A stretch of DNA of 64,000 nucleotides from Clostridium ihumii AP5 (GCF_000612845.1 NZ_CCAT010000045.1:124001-188000), one strand, 5' to 3'. Shown: positions 43,452 to 52,662, numbered from the stretch's first letter. Numbers and translations: made by a program. The notes: generated by a model not told the origin, from the letters alone.

Positions 43452-45193
43452 ACAAGTACCTCATCTATTCCACCTTCAATCAAGTTGTAATATGTTGAGT
43501 TTTTATCTTCTAAAAGATTTTTTCTCTCACCAAATTCTATTACACACCCTTTTTCAAGAATCATAATTTTATCTGCTTTATTAAGTGTTGATAATCTATG
43601 TGCTATTATAATACACGTCCTATCTCTTAAAATTTTATTCAGTGCATTTTCTATTAATTTTTCAGTTTCAACATCTATTCTGGATGTTGCTTCATCTAGA
43701 ATTATAAGTTTAGGTTTTTTTATAAATACTCTAGTAAATGCTATTAATTGTGCTTCCCCTACTGATATACTTTTTGAACCCATTTCTAAATTAGTTTCTA
43801 ATCCATTTTTTAAACTTTCATACCATTTTCCAAATCCCAAACTATATATGCTATCTAGTATTTGTTTATCATCAATGTAATTTTTAAACATAGTTATATT
43901 TTCTCTTATTGTACCTTTAAGAATCTCAACATCTTGTGTTATGTATGCTATATTATCTGTAAATACCTGCTCATTTAATGATTTTATATCCTTTTTATTC
44001 AATAAAATTACGCCTTTTTTCACATCATACATTCTAACAATAATACGAGCTAATGTAGTTTTTCCACTTCCTGTGTGTCCCAATATTCCAAGTACCTTCC
44101 CACCTTCCAGTTTTATTGAGATATCTTTTAATACATCTATACTTTCTTCATATTGAAAATCTACATTTTTTAACTGTATCTCTAAGGAGTCTTTTTGATT
44201 TAGAAATTCCTTTCCATATTTTATATTTGATTTTACTTGAAATAAATCAAATACTCTTATAATACTAGCACCTGATAACTGTAATTCTTGAAGATTAACT
44301 CTAATTTGTTCCAAAGGCCTTCTTAATATTTCTGTATAATTGAATATCAAATATGCTGTTCCCACAGTTATAATTCCTTTTTTCCATAAATGCAAAGATA
44401 CAGAGAAAGATATAATTGTACTAGTAGCAAATATAATTAAAATAACTGACCATAATGTAGCCCAAGTTAATTTAGCCTTACGTGTTACTGGATATATTTT
44501 TCTCGTTATATCATAAAATTTTCCCATTATATATTTTTTAGCTCCATTTGCTGCTATATCCTCAGTATTTGAAATATATTCTCCCAATCTTCCATAAAAT
44601 TCAGCATTTGCTTTACTTTCATCTATCCAATATTTCTCTGTTTTTGATTTTGTTTTCCATAAAATTAGTATAGAAAAAATAGAAAAGACAGTTATACTTA
44701 CTCCAACAAACATGTTTTCTTTAAATAAAATTATTAAAATTCCAACAAGAAGTATTAGATTATTTATCATATTCAATATAATTCTTGAAAATAAATCAAA
44801 CATTTGTGATATGTCACCATCTACTCTTTCTAAAAGTTCGCCTGGAGTATGCTCTTTATGAAAACACATATCTAAATTTATACAATGTTCAATTAAATCT
44901 AATCTTATGTTATTAGTTATCTTCCAAGCCTCCTTTTCTCCTATATATACTGTTAAAACACTAAATACTTGAGTAAAAAATGCAATTACTAAAAACATGG
45001 AAGCAGCATATATTAAATTCTTACCCACATTTCCATTAGTTGCTTCATCTATAAAATATCTTGATATTTGTGGATTTATAATTTGCATAAAAATATTTAT
45101 TAACGACATAATAAACATTGCTATCAGCATAATTTTTTGTTCTTTTAAATACTTATAAAAAAATTTAATATAACTTTTCTTTTTTCCCTCCAT
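43448..45193 (-). CDS. ABC exporter half-transporter with catalytic Glu and degenerate signature
   Basis: 581 residues: six membrane helices, then an ATPase domain. Walker A GHTGSGKTT, Walker B LIILDEATSRID (catalytic Glu present) and H-loop IIAHRLSTL are intact. The signature is ISVGEAQLIAF instead of LSGGQ. Paired with the downstream half, one ATP site combines good Walker and H residues with a good LSGGQ, and the other combines both degenerate parts, exactly the asymmetry of TM287/288-like exporters. Start after GGGGC, 41 bp from the upstream GNAT gene. Confidence 0.94.
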   Translation of the reverse strand: MEGKKKSYIKFFYKYLKEQKIMLIAMFIMSLINIFMQIINPQISRYFIDEATNGNVGKNLIYAASMFLVIAFFTQVFSVLTVYIGEKEAWKITNNIRLDLIEHCINLDMCFHKEHTPGELLERVDGDISQMFDLFSRIILNMINNLILLVGILIILFKENMFVGVSITVFSIFSILILWKTKSKTEKYWIDESKANAEFYGRLGEYISNTEDIAANGAKKYIMGKFYDITRKIYPVTRKAKLTWATLWSVILIIFATSTIISFSVSLHLWKKGIITVGTAYLIFNYTEILRRPLEQIRVNLQELQLSGASIIRVFDLFQVKSNIKYGKEFLNQKDSLEIQLKNVDFQYEESIDVLKDISIKLEGGKVLGILGHTGSGKTTLARIIVRMYDVKKGVILLNKKDIKSLNEQVFTDNIAYITQDVEILKGTIRENITMFKNYIDDKQILDSIYSLGFGKWYESLKNGLETNLEMGSKSISVGEAQLIAFTRVFIKKPKLIILDEATSRIDVETEKLIENALNKILRDRTCIIIAHRLSTLNKADKIMILEKGCVIEFGERKNLLEDKNSTYYNLIEGGIDEVLV

Positions 45194-45234
45194 ATTATGC
45201 CCCTTTCATGTGCTATCTAAATTAAATTTTCATT

Positions 45235-45774
45235 TTATATTTTTATCTTTTTTTTCATTCTAAAAATTTTTGTTTCTTTATTGTCAATATCTACATTACA
45301 TATTTCAAAGATTTCAAAATTCAACTTTTCATAAACTTTTATTGCTCTTTTATTAAATTCAGCTACAGCACATCTAATATAATCACCATGATAGTCATAT
45401 TTTTTTACAGCAAATTCAATACAACTTAAAATAAATTCCTTGCCTAAACCTTTACCACATAATTCTGGTTTTAATCCCCACCCCATCCACATTTCATATA
45501 TCTTTTTATCATCATTTAATATCGTCTCATATTCAACATATCCATCATCTTCTGACTCCTCATTTTCTTCTTCAAAAAATTCGATAGTCAATTCCCCTAT
45601 AAGATTATTTTTTTCATTTAAAACTGCAAATCTTCCTAACCCCCATAATGATTCATCTAATAATTCTTCTTTTTCATTGCAATAATCATAAATACTATAT
45701 TCATCTTTATATTTCCAATTATTAATCATTTCGCTTGCATAAGCATAATTCATATCAACAAATTTAAACTCCAT
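45235..45774 (-). CDS. GNAT acetyltransferase
   Basis: 179 residues. Motif A is WGLKPELCGKGLGKEFILSCIEF, and AVAEFNKRAIKVYEKLNFEIFEI completes the CoA-binding side. An acidic insert (EEENEESEDDGYVEYE) precedes motif A. The start is at 45774, since GGAGGGGG lies 5-6 nt before it. It directly precedes the exporter genes, so an acetylation step may be linked to export or resistance. Substrate unknown. Confidence 0.88.
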   Translation of the reverse strand: MEFKFVDMNYAYASEMINNWKYKDEYSIYDYCNEKEELLDESLWGLGRFAVLNEKNNLIGELTIEFFEEENEESEDDGYVEYETILNDDKKIYEMWMGWGLKPELCGKGLGKEFILSCIEFAVKKYDYHGDYIRCAVAEFNKRAIKVYEKLNFEIFEICNVDIDNKETKIFRMKKKIKI

Positions 45775-45820
45775 TTGTTCCCCCTCCATAAAACTTATAA
45801 TCTATAGTCAAATTTCCACA

Positions 45821-45866
45821 AATAAAGTTCACTAAAAATCTTTTAAACTCTTAATGAACTTTATTA
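45821..45866 (-). terminator. Weak hairpin terminator after the 45871 GNAT
   Basis: AATAAAGTTCA (45821-45831) pairs with TGAACTTTATT (45855-45865) over a long loop. The T content on the minus-strand 3' side is modest. Confidence 0.5.
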
Positions 45867-45870
45867 TTTT

Positions 45871-46797
45871 TTATATATTATTTTCCATAACTTTTAGTTC
45901 CATTTCAGATAATTCTACACCCTTCATGAATCCTAAATTGTAATAAACATTTTCTGCTTCATTTCCTATATCAACATATAATCTAACTACTGGATACTTT
46001 TCACTTAGATTTGTCAATGATTTCTTTATCATATCACTACCAATCCCTCTACCTTGATAACTAGGCTTTACAGCTATTTGACTTATCAATGGCCACTCCT
46101 GAAAAATTGATATATAACAAAGTCCTACAAGTTCTTTAGTTTCTTTATCATATACCAAAGTGGAAGCTCTATTTAAAAAATCATTTTCTAAGTTATCATC
46201 AAAGTAATCTTTAACCCATGAAGTATATTCTTCTAAACTATACTTAAAATTTAATCCATCATTATTTTCAAATGCTTCATATAATAGTTTTCCCATTTCA
46301 ACTTCATTTTCTCTTTTAGGTAAACATATATCATACTTTTCATTTAAATTATCACTAATTATTTCTGTTATTCTTATCATCCACCTACCACTTTCAAACT
46401 TTTTAAATCCTAACTTTTCATAAATATCTATTTGTGATGAATCCACTACTGATGCTATTATAGGCTTTGATAAATCAGACCATTTAATTAATGCATTCTT
46501 TAATTTTTTTAAAATTTCATATTCATTATTGTATGGAGGTATAAGAAATAACCCTTCTATATAATTTGATTCTATAAAAACCCCACCAATTTTCTTATGA
46601 TTTTTTACAATCCAAAAACAACCATCATCTTCTGATACACTAGAACGCATCATTTCATAACTTTTTTTAAAATAGTTATCTTCTTTTTGAAGACCACAAT
46701 AGGTGGCATAATATTTTGAAAACTCTTTGTAATCTGCCTTTTCTAATTGGTAATCCTCTTCTAAATCATATATTTGTATTTCACTTAAATTTTTCAT
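45871..46797 (-). CDS. Two-domain GNAT acetyltransferase, 308 aa
   Basis: The N-terminal half (residues 1-130) is a divergent GNAT-like fold. The C-terminal half is catalytic: LVGLCYISIFQEWPLISQIAVKPSYQGRGIGSDMIKKSL carries motif A with QGRGIG, followed by VRLYVDIGNEAENVYYNLGF. It is 23 bp downstream of the NTF2-like gene, so the two are probably co-transcribed. Substrate unknown. Confidence 0.88.
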   Translation of the reverse strand: MKNLSEIQIYDLEEDYQLEKADYKEFSKYYATYCGLQKEDNYFKKSYEMMRSSVSEDDGCFWIVKNHKKIGGVFIESNYIEGLFLIPPYNNEYEILKKLKNALIKWSDLSKPIIASVVDSSQIDIYEKLGFKKFESGRWMIRITEIISDNLNEKYDICLPKRENEVEMGKLLYEAFENNDGLNFKYSLEEYTSWVKDYFDDNLENDFLNRASTLVYDKETKELVGLCYISIFQEWPLISQIAVKPSYQGRGIGSDMIKKSLTNLSEKYPVVRLYVDIGNEAENVYYNLGFMKGVELSEMELKVMENNI

Positions 46798-46820
46798 TTA
46801 TATCACACCTTTCTTTTAAA

Positions 46821-47990
46821 TTATTCACTTTTTCTAACTTCTTGACCATCTTCAATGATGTCAGAAAAATGCATATGATTAAACTTCCAGCTTCCTTCTT
46901 TTTTTACTAAAACACCAACAAATTTCATCGGTAGCATTTGTTTTTCATCTTGCATACAATTCAATGCATTATTTATTGAAAATAAAACATCTTGTAGTAA
47001 TTCTATCTTTGATTTATCCTGCTTTTTATAATAATCAAAATTTTGTTTTGGCCAAGTACATACTTTATCTTCTTTAAAATTAAATGTTATAAATGCTTTT
47101 GATAAAACTACTGCTACATTTTCATAAACATAAATATAAGCATTTTCTCTATTTAAATTAAAATCTCCCCAATATTTCCAATCACTTTCAAATAATTCTT
47201 TTCCTTCATTAAATCCATAAAAATCTTCACCTTGGTCTGTTCCAAATATAAATAAATTTTCATCATTCCAAAGTAATTTTTCTCCATAAATATTGACTAA
47301 TTTTTCATCACGTTTATCATATCCATCTTGAAAAATGTCTAATATTTTTTTAATTTCTTTTATATCTTCATTATCTTTTTGTCTTATTTCTAAAATTTTT
47401 AAAGTATCATCTAAATTTTCATCATCTAAAACTATTTCTCTTCCATCTAATGCACAAGAAATATTCATATGTTTAATCTTCCATATATTCTTGTTATTGA
47501 TCATTACAATAGTTGCTCTAAATGGGCATATATAAGTTTCACCTAAACTTATATTATATAAAGTTCTTGAAATTTCATCTGAGAGTTTTAGCAAATCTCT
47601 TCTTGATGCACCTTTGTCTAATGTTTCAGCCATACAATTCACCATATTTTTACTAACATCATTTTCAGTATTAATAAATGTGCTTTTACCATTAATAGCT
47701 ACACTTGCAATATCTCCTTCAACACTAATTATTGACTTATCTATATCTAGTTCTATATTTTTAAAAAGTTTATTACTATCATCCCAATAAATTTTAAATG
47801 CACTTTTTATATTTTCTACCCCAAAATGCCAATCATTTAATCCCTTCCCTATAAAACTTGTATCATCTTCATTTACAAAAAAATTATTAACAAAATCATC
47901 AATATTTTTTAAATCATTTTTTATATACTCTTTTTCAAAATTTCTTAAAGTTTCTTTTATAATATTTATTGTTTCATTGTTTTTAGTCAT
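46821..47990 (-). CDS. Duplicated SnoaL/NTF2-like protein
   Basis: 389 residues. Two tandem NTF2-like (cone) domains are suggested by repeated layouts. Domain 1 has NDLKNIDDFVNNFF, GLNDWHFGVENIKSAFKIYWDDSN and NKNIWKIKHMNIS. Domain 2 has YDKRDEKLVNIYGEKLLWNDENLFIFGTDQGEDFYG and EGSWKFNHMHFSD. Such SnoaL_3-type proteins act as small-molecule-binding or isomerase modules, but catalytic residues are not assignable. It is the first gene of a run leading into GNATs and the ABC exporter. Confidence 0.75.
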   Translation of the reverse strand: MTKNNETINIIKETLRNFEKEYIKNDLKNIDDFVNNFFVNEDDTSFIGKGLNDWHFGVENIKSAFKIYWDDSNKLFKNIELDIDKSIISVEGDIASVAINGKSTFINTENDVSKNMVNCMAETLDKGASRRDLLKLSDEISRTLYNISLGETYICPFRATIVMINNKNIWKIKHMNISCALDGREIVLDDENLDDTLKILEIRQKDNEDIKEIKKILDIFQDGYDKRDEKLVNIYGEKLLWNDENLFIFGTDQGEDFYGFNEGKELFESDWKYWGDFNLNRENAYIYVYENVAVVLSKAFITFNFKEDKVCTWPKQNFDYYKKQDKSKIELLQDVLFSINNALNCMQDEKQMLPMKFVGVLVKKEGSWKFNHMHFSDIIEDGQEVRKSE

Positions 47991-48091
47991 TTTTATCTCA
48001 TCCCCTTACTAAATCTTCTCTTCATATTAAAATTATATTATTTAACAGCTTTATCTTATATATCCAACTTGATTCCGTATTAAAGTTAAAC

Positions 48092-48138
48092 AAAAATAAC
48101 ACCTATTTGAAATCAATCAAATTAGGTGTTATTTTTTA
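48092..48138 (-). terminator. Terminator of the CD3324-family gene
   Basis: AAAATAACACCTA pairs with TAGGTGTTATTTTTT, with TTGA/TCAA continuing the stem, directly after the stop codon. Confidence 0.9.
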
Positions 48139-48156
48139 TAAATGTTTTTCATGTCT

Positions 48157-48435
48157 TTACGAACATGCTTTTTTCTCTTGACTTATTATTCTTCTAATGC
48201 TTTGTTCCGATAGAAAATATTCTTCTGCTAATAACGCTACTTTATATCCACTAATATATTTCTTGAAAATTTCATTATTTCTCTTTTTAAGACTATTTCT
48301 TGTTCCATTCTTTTCACCCCAAGCTTTTTCATTTTCACTTTTTCTTGGAATGTATACATATTCTCCATCTATATACTTTTGAATTAATTCTATAACTTCC
48401 TTTGGTAACACATTATGTGCTTTAACATGTTTCAT
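48157..48435 (-). CDS. CD3324-family small DNA-binding-like protein
   Basis: 92 residues. The pattern NVLPKEVIELIQKYIDGEYVYIPRK, the WGEKNGTR core and the closing helix-turn-helix-like LLAEEYFLSEQSIRRIIS match the CD3324 family of clostridia. The tail resembles a Mor/resolvase-type DNA-binding helix. Function undefined, presumably regulatory. Its GGAGGGG site lies next to CCTTAATT/AATTAAGG, which can hide it, and a large structured leader with a 35-codon ORF lies upstream. Confidence 0.85.
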   Translation of the reverse strand: MKHVKAHNVLPKEVIELIQKYIDGEYVYIPRKSENEKAWGEKNGTRNSLKKRNNEIFKKYISGYKVALLAEEYFLSEQSIRRIISQEKKACS

Positions 48436-48441
48436 AAAATT

Positions 48442-48605
48442 TGCCCCTCCTTAATTTTTTTAATTAAGGCAAAGGCCATGAAACAGTAAGCATAATTACT
48501 AATTAATGCCTAAGCATGTAAAGGAACCTATTTCAGCTAAAATTTTAAATTAGGCTCCAAGCAAAGTATAGCTGACTGAGTCATTTTGGCCTTTGCTTGA
48601 AGCAT
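48442..48605 (-). ncRNA. Candidate structured leader RNA of the CD3324-family gene
   Basis: The minus-strand transcript has a long-range closing stem: GCAAAGGCC (48596-48588) with GGCCTTTGC (48477-48469). Inside are a stem of GGAGCCTA (48558-48551) with TAGGTTCC (48530-48523), and a hairpin GCATTAATTAGTAATTATGC (48509-48490). An alternative AAGCAAAG/CTTTGCTT pairing (48598-48591 with 48566-48559) competes with the closing stem. The 3' end leads into CCTTAATT/AATTAAGG beside the ribosome-binding site. It matches no aptamer class I can recall. Confidence 0.55.
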
Positions 48606-48644
48606 TTTATTTACAGTAGCATAAAATAAATTATAACATTTCAT
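48537..48644 (-). CDS. Possible 35-residue upstream ORF
   Basis: An ATG at 48644 follows AAAAGGAG at good spacing and opens 35 codons ending in TAG, overlapping the 5' half of the structured leader. The peptide (MKCYNLFYATVNKMLQAKAK, then MTQSAILCLEPNLKF) is not recognised. It could be a leader peptide whose translation decides the leader fold, or a small protein in its own right. Confidence 0.45.
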   Translation of the reverse strand: MKCYNLFYATVNKMLQAKAKMTQSAILCLEPNLKF

Positions 48645-48728
48645 AAAGCACCACTCCTTTTGTTCATTAATAAATCTCTATTCAATTCATCTTATTCTAG
48701 ATATATATTAAAATACCTTTAAATAGTT

Positions 48729-49355
48729 TCAATTTTCGGTAAATTGTTTATGAACTTCATTTTCTAATATAACTTCTTTAAAATAACTTTTAAATTGAGA
48801 ACCACATTTACTTAATTCATTCATAACTTTCTCTATGCCTTTATCTGTTTCAAACCAATTAGTTTTCTTTATATCATTTACATCTGAAGTGCACATAATT
48901 AACTTAGTTTCTGGATATGCCCACTTATAGTACATATATGAACGTCTAGAATGAAAAGACTTACAACATATTATTGCTTTTCTTATATCTAATCCTAGTT
49001 CATCTGTAACTTGTCGAGATTTAAATGCATTTTCATAGGTGTTTTCTGCACAATCTTCTTTTAAAATTGCATTTTCATCTACATTGTTTTTTAATAAAAC
49101 ACCTTTAAAGAATTCCCATTCTGTTTTATATTCTTCATTGTATATGTTAATTTTTGATGAAGGGCCTGCAAAGCATCCTCTTTTAGGATTGTATTTTCCT
49201 GATGGAAGTATTAGATTTGCGTAACCATTTTGGTATAGAGTTGCAGCCCTTTCTCCTAATTCTGAATATGATCCTCCTGGGATAAATATAATATCTGACC
49301 TCTCAGGTTTATCTTCTAAAAATATAAAATTACCAATATCATCTATAGACTTCAT
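48729..49355 (-). CDS. YdcF/SanA-family (DUF218) protein
   Basis: 208 residues. The DUF218 signatures are IIFIPGGSYSELGERAATLYQNGY (glycine-rich first loop), ANLILPSGKYNP, DCAENTYENAFKSRQV (E-x-x-x-x-T-x-E-N motif) and ICCKSFHSRRSYMYYKW. Family members include SanA and ElyC, linked to envelope integrity. This one has no N-terminal membrane helix and is likely cytosolic. It is 23 bp after the GNAT at 49379 and probably co-transcribed with it. Confidence 0.85.
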   Translation of the reverse strand: MKSIDDIGNFIFLEDKPERSDIIFIPGGSYSELGERAATLYQNGYANLILPSGKYNPKRGCFAGPSSKINIYNEEYKTEWEFFKGVLLKNNVDENAILKEDCAENTYENAFKSRQVTDELGLDIRKAIICCKSFHSRRSYMYYKWAYPETKLIMCTSDVNDIKKTNWFETDKGIEKVMNELSKCGSQFKSYFKEVILENEVHKQFTEN

Positions 49356-49378
49356 AAAATATCACTCCTTTTATTCAT

Positions 49379-49897
49379 CTAGTTAAGTTTTAAAAATTTA
49401 GCTAATAATAGTAAATTTTCATATTTATCATTTATTTTTATAGCATTATTTTTTACACCTTCTACAATAAATCCAAACTTTTTATAAAGTCCAATTGCAA
49501 CAGTATTCTTTTCAAAAACCTCTAATTCTATTTTTTCAATTTCATTTTCTCTGCACCAGTTTATTAATTCTTCCATTAAAATACTTCCTATTTTTAAGCC
49601 ACTATATTTTTTTAAAATAGTTATTCCTAAAATACCTACATGTTTAGTTTTAATTTTATTATCCCTATGTAATGTAATACAACCAACTATTTTATTGTTT
49701 ATTTCTGCAACTAAAAATAGTGCTGTTTCCTCAATATATTTTTCTTCTTTTTCAATAGTAATATTAAATTCTTCAGAAGTTGATGGGAAGAACTCCACTT
49801 CTTCCATAACCTGTTTTACGAGATTTATTATTTCAAGAGCATCTTCCTTTATTCCATATCTAATTATTAGTTCATCCCCATTTTTTAGTTTTATCAT
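49379..49897 (-). CDS. GNAT acetyltransferase
   Basis: 172 residues. Complete GNAT: ALFLVAEINNKIVGCITLHR, motif A ITILKKYSGLKIGSILMEELINW (SGLKIG variant) and FEKNTVAIGLYKKFGFIVEG. It overlaps functionally with the nitrilase upstream: its GGGGATAAA site spans that gene's stop codon, with only 3 bp between genes. Substrate unknown. Confidence 0.9.
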   Translation of the reverse strand: MIKLKNGDELIIRYGIKEDALEIINLVKQVMEEVEFFPSTSEEFNITIEKEEKYIEETALFLVAEINNKIVGCITLHRDNKIKTKHVGILGITILKKYSGLKIGSILMEELINWCRENEIEKIELEVFEKNTVAIGLYKKFGFIVEGVKNNAIKINDKYENLLLLAKFLKLN

Positions 49898-49900
49898 ATT

Positions 49901-50551
49901 TTATCCCCTTTCAATTATGGTTTTTGTATTTAAATCTATTATTCGTGTTCTAGTATCACTCTTTGAAATATATATTTCTTCACCACTTTTATCTATACAA
50001 TAAGAAATTGGTATTGAAATTCCACAATTTCTATATGACCCATCTGCATGACTTGTCCCTATTATCATTGTATTATATTTTTTAGCAATTTTCTTTGCTT
50101 CATTTATCCAGAGATTAAACTGCTCATTACTAAACATACCTACTCCAATTGGATGAACAATAAAATCAATTTTTCTATTTGCTTTTTCTAAATCTCTATA
50201 TCCTTTTAAAATTTCCATACAAAGTAAATATCCAATACATAGTTTATTTGTTTCAACCACTAAAGGTTCATATAATTCACATTTAAATTCTGCTGGAGTT
50301 TTCCATCTTTCTAAAATCTTATTTCCATCTTTATCAATTATTAATGCTCTGTCTTTAAAGTCCTTTTTATATGAAGTAATTATCATGGTATTGTGTAATC
50401 TTGCTAATTTACAAGTATCTTCTAATAAAATCTCATCACATATATATCCTTCTGGATATATAACTAAATCTACATCTTCATTATTTTCAATATCTTTTCT
50501 TAATTGAAGAATTCCTCCTTCATGTACTGGCTGAGCTATTAAAATTTTCAT
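49901..50551 (-). CDS. Carbon-nitrogen hydrolase (nitrilase superfamily)
   Basis: 216 residues, slightly short for the family. The catalytic triad positions are visible: Glu in LVIYPEGY (near residue 34), Lys in ERWKTPAEF and Cys in GYLLCMEIL. These enzymes hydrolyse amides or nitriles of small molecules. Sandwiched between two GNATs in a tight operon, it may act on the same metabolite as the acetyltransferases, for example removing or forming an amide. The substrate is not predictable. Confidence 0.85.
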   Translation of the reverse strand: MKILIAQPVHEGGILQLRKDIENNEDVDLVIYPEGYICDEILLEDTCKLARLHNTMIITSYKKDFKDRALIIDKDGNKILERWKTPAEFKCELYEPLVVETNKLCIGYLLCMEILKGYRDLEKANRKIDFIVHPIGVGMFSNEQFNLWINEAKKIAKKYNTMIIGTSHADGSYRNCGISIPISYCIDKSGEEIYISKSDTRTRIIDLNTKTIIERG

Positions 50552-50573
50552 ATCAAACTACTCCCAACTTATA

Positions 50574-51353
50574 CTATTTAAATTTTTCATTATTAACACA
50601 ATAAGTATCATATGCACCTTCTAGCACATATCCTAACTTTTGAGCTAACTTAACAGATTCCATATTTGCTGCATCCCAGCTAGGATATTTGCCTCTATTT
50701 AGACAGTCTAAAATCAATGCAGAAGCTGCTATAGTTGCAAGACCTTTTCGTCTATATAGAGGATGTGTATCTATTTCTATTTCAATTCCATCATCATATA
50801 CACTATAAGATGATGCACAACATATAACTTTGTCATCTTTTAAAATACAATATCCAATGCCCTTATTAAGATAGTCATCTATAGATTGAAATTGACTAGT
50901 AAAATCTTTAGAAAGCTCTTGAAATGAAAATGAATGTGCTAAATATGAATTTACTCTTTTCAACTCATATCCATCTGGTACTCTCTGTAGAAAAGATTTG
51001 ATATGATTAACATCTAAATACTTAGGATTTTTCTTAAATGAGTATCTTTGAAATTTTTCTGCACGATTATTATAAATAGTTTCTATTTTTCTTTTCCATT
51101 CAGGTGTATTTACAATTATTAGTGCATATTCAGGTAAATTATATAACAATTCCTCTGCTTCTTTTAAACTACAATCTCCTGCATAAAAAACAAAAACTCC
51201 AACTATAACTTGAGCTACTTTAGGATTTTTAATATTATCAACCCAAGCATCTCCCATATATCCTTGCAAGCATGAAAGTATCATTGTATCATCCATATGT
51301 CTAAACATATCAATTAAATTTTTTCTTGTATCTTTCTTTGCTTTATAAATCAT
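50574..51353 (-). CDS. GNAT acetyltransferase of the PF12746-like type
   Basis: 259 residues. The N-terminal half (LQGYMGDAWVDNIKNPKVAQ, then VFYAGDC and YALIIVNTPEWKRKIE) is the characteristic extra domain of this group. The C-terminal half carries EIEIDTHPLYRRKGLATIAASALI (motif A RRKGLA), WDAANMESVKLAQKLGYV. First gene of the GNAT-nitrilase-GNAT-YdcF run. Substrate unknown. Confidence 0.88.
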   Translation of the reverse strand: MIYKAKKDTRKNLIDMFRHMDDTMILSCLQGYMGDAWVDNIKNPKVAQVIVGVFVFYAGDCSLKEAEELLYNLPEYALIIVNTPEWKRKIETIYNNRAEKFQRYSFKKNPKYLDVNHIKSFLQRVPDGYELKRVNSYLAHSFSFQELSKDFTSQFQSIDDYLNKGIGYCILKDDKVICCASSYSVYDDGIEIEIDTHPLYRRKGLATIAASALILDCLNRGKYPSWDAANMESVKLAQKLGYVLEGAYDTYCVNNEKFK

Positions 51354-51548
51354 AAATTCATCCTTTCATATATAAAAATTAACTTAATATCCTTAATATT
51401 TTCAGAATATTAAGTGATTTAAAAATATCAATATATATTATATCATTAAAGTAAATATTTTTATATGATGTAATTTAATGTAAAAAAGTGTATAATATCT
51501 TACATGCTAATTGGCTTAGCTTAAATATAAACTTATTGGAGGTTTCAT

Positions 51549-52157
51549 ATGAATTTAATTTTCAGACAAACTCAGCTTTATAATTTCCTATCCTATTGTA
51601 ATAAAATTGATTTAGACAAAACGGTTCTAGACTGTGGTGCTGGTGGAAACTTGCCACCTCTTGCTTTATTTTCAAGTCAAGGTTATAAAACTTATGGAAT
51701 AGAACTTCGTGAAACTCAAATTGAAAAAGCCAATATTTTTTCTGATAAACATAAATTGTCTCTTAATATTTCAAAAGGTGATATTAGAAATCTTCCTTTT
51801 GAAAATGATTCTATTAGCTTCATATACTCTTACAATACTATTTTTCATATGACAAAAGAAGAAATAACTCAATCAGTAAATGAAATTAAAAGAGTTTTAA
51901 AACCTAATGGACTTTGCTTTATAAATTTTCTTTCTATATATGACTCTGATTATGGGAAAGGTGAAAAAGTAAACCATGGAGAATTTTTGCAAGATGAAGG
52001 TGATGAAAAGATTATTCATACTTACTATGAATTAAATGAAGCAGAAAAACATTTTAACGATATGAATATTTTATTTAAAGAAAGTAGAATTCTTCAAAGA
52101 ATCTATGAAGGTGAAAAAATAACACAAGGTTATATTGATTATATAGTACAAAAATAG
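51549..52157 (+). CDS. SAM-dependent class I methyltransferase
   Basis: 202 residues. Motif I VLDCGAGGNLPPLALF binds SAM. GIELRETQIEKA is the acidic ribose-binding strand, ISKGDIRNLPFENDSISFIYSYN is motif IV, and FINFLSIYDSDYGKGE follows. The family methylates small molecules or tRNA; the substrate is unknown. A single gene divergent from the GNAT operon, with TTGGAGG before the start and its own terminator. Confidence 0.92.
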   Translation: MNLIFRQTQLYNFLSYCNKIDLDKTVLDCGAGGNLPPLALFSSQGYKTYGIELRETQIEKANIFSDKHKLSLNISKGDIRNLPFENDSISFIYSYNTIFHMTKEEITQSVNEIKRVLKPNGLCFINFLSIYDSDYGKGEKVNHGEFLQDEGDEKIIHTYYELNEAEKHFNDMNILFKESRILQRIYEGEKITQGYIDYIVQK

Positions 52158-52179
52158 TTTATTTCTAAATAAAATTAAA

Positions 52180-52213
52180 CAAAATATACAGGTCAAATAC
52201 CTGTATATTTTGC
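52180..52213. terminator. Bidirectional terminator
   Basis: CAAAATATACAGGT pairs with ACCTGTATATTTTG around CAAAT, between the convergent methyltransferase and small peptide genes. Confidence 0.85.
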
Positions 52214-52234
52214 TACTACTTCACAAATATTAAA

Positions 52235-52441
52235 TTAAGCTTCGTGACCACAATATTTACATATCCATTTTAAAACATAATTACCGTCATTATTCATAAC
52301 ATACACCTTTTGATATTTATGATCATGTCCATCATCCAATCCTGGATGATGACCTTCATCTGCAAATGCTAAAGATGAAACTCCACATAACATAGTTGCT
52401 GTAAGTATAGTCATTACTACTTTTTTTAGTTTCTTATTCAA
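52235..52441 (-). CDS. Small secreted peptide with H-x-H ... CxxCG motif
   Basis: 68 residues from a TTG start after AAGGGGGG. A signal peptide (MNKKLKKVVMTILTATMLCG, cleavage after AFA at residue 27) gives a 41-residue mature peptide. H39-D-H41 and C61-K-Y-C64-G are spaced like the C-x-H ... CxxCG motif of the paralogues at 53925 and 55383, suggesting one zinc or disulfide knuckle. Extra His (HH at 31-32) could also bind metal. Function unknown. Confidence 0.75.
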   Translation of the reverse strand: MNKKLKKVVMTILTATMLCGVSSLAFADEGHHPGLDDGHDHKYQKVYVMNNDGNYVLKWICKYCGHEA

Positions 52442-52662
52442 TTTTATTCCCCCCTTCTATTTAACTATAAATAGATACTAACACATATTGGAAATTGTTT
52501 CATATTATGTTTTATCTTTTAATTATTTTTTTACCTTTTATTCACTTTTTTATTTAATTTTAATATTTTTTTAATATTTCTATTTGAACTATAGAACTAT
52601 TTCAATCTTATTTATCAAAACACATTCATAAATAATAAAAAATTTAACTTATTTTAAATATA

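Noticed and set aside
48442-48605. Reading the leader as a c-di-GMP-I riboswitch, T-box or 6S RNA
   Set aside because: The GCAAAGGC words resemble the c-di-GMP-I core only superficially; the tetraloop-receptor and the T-box AGGGTGG sequence are absent, and no 6S-like central bubble is seen.
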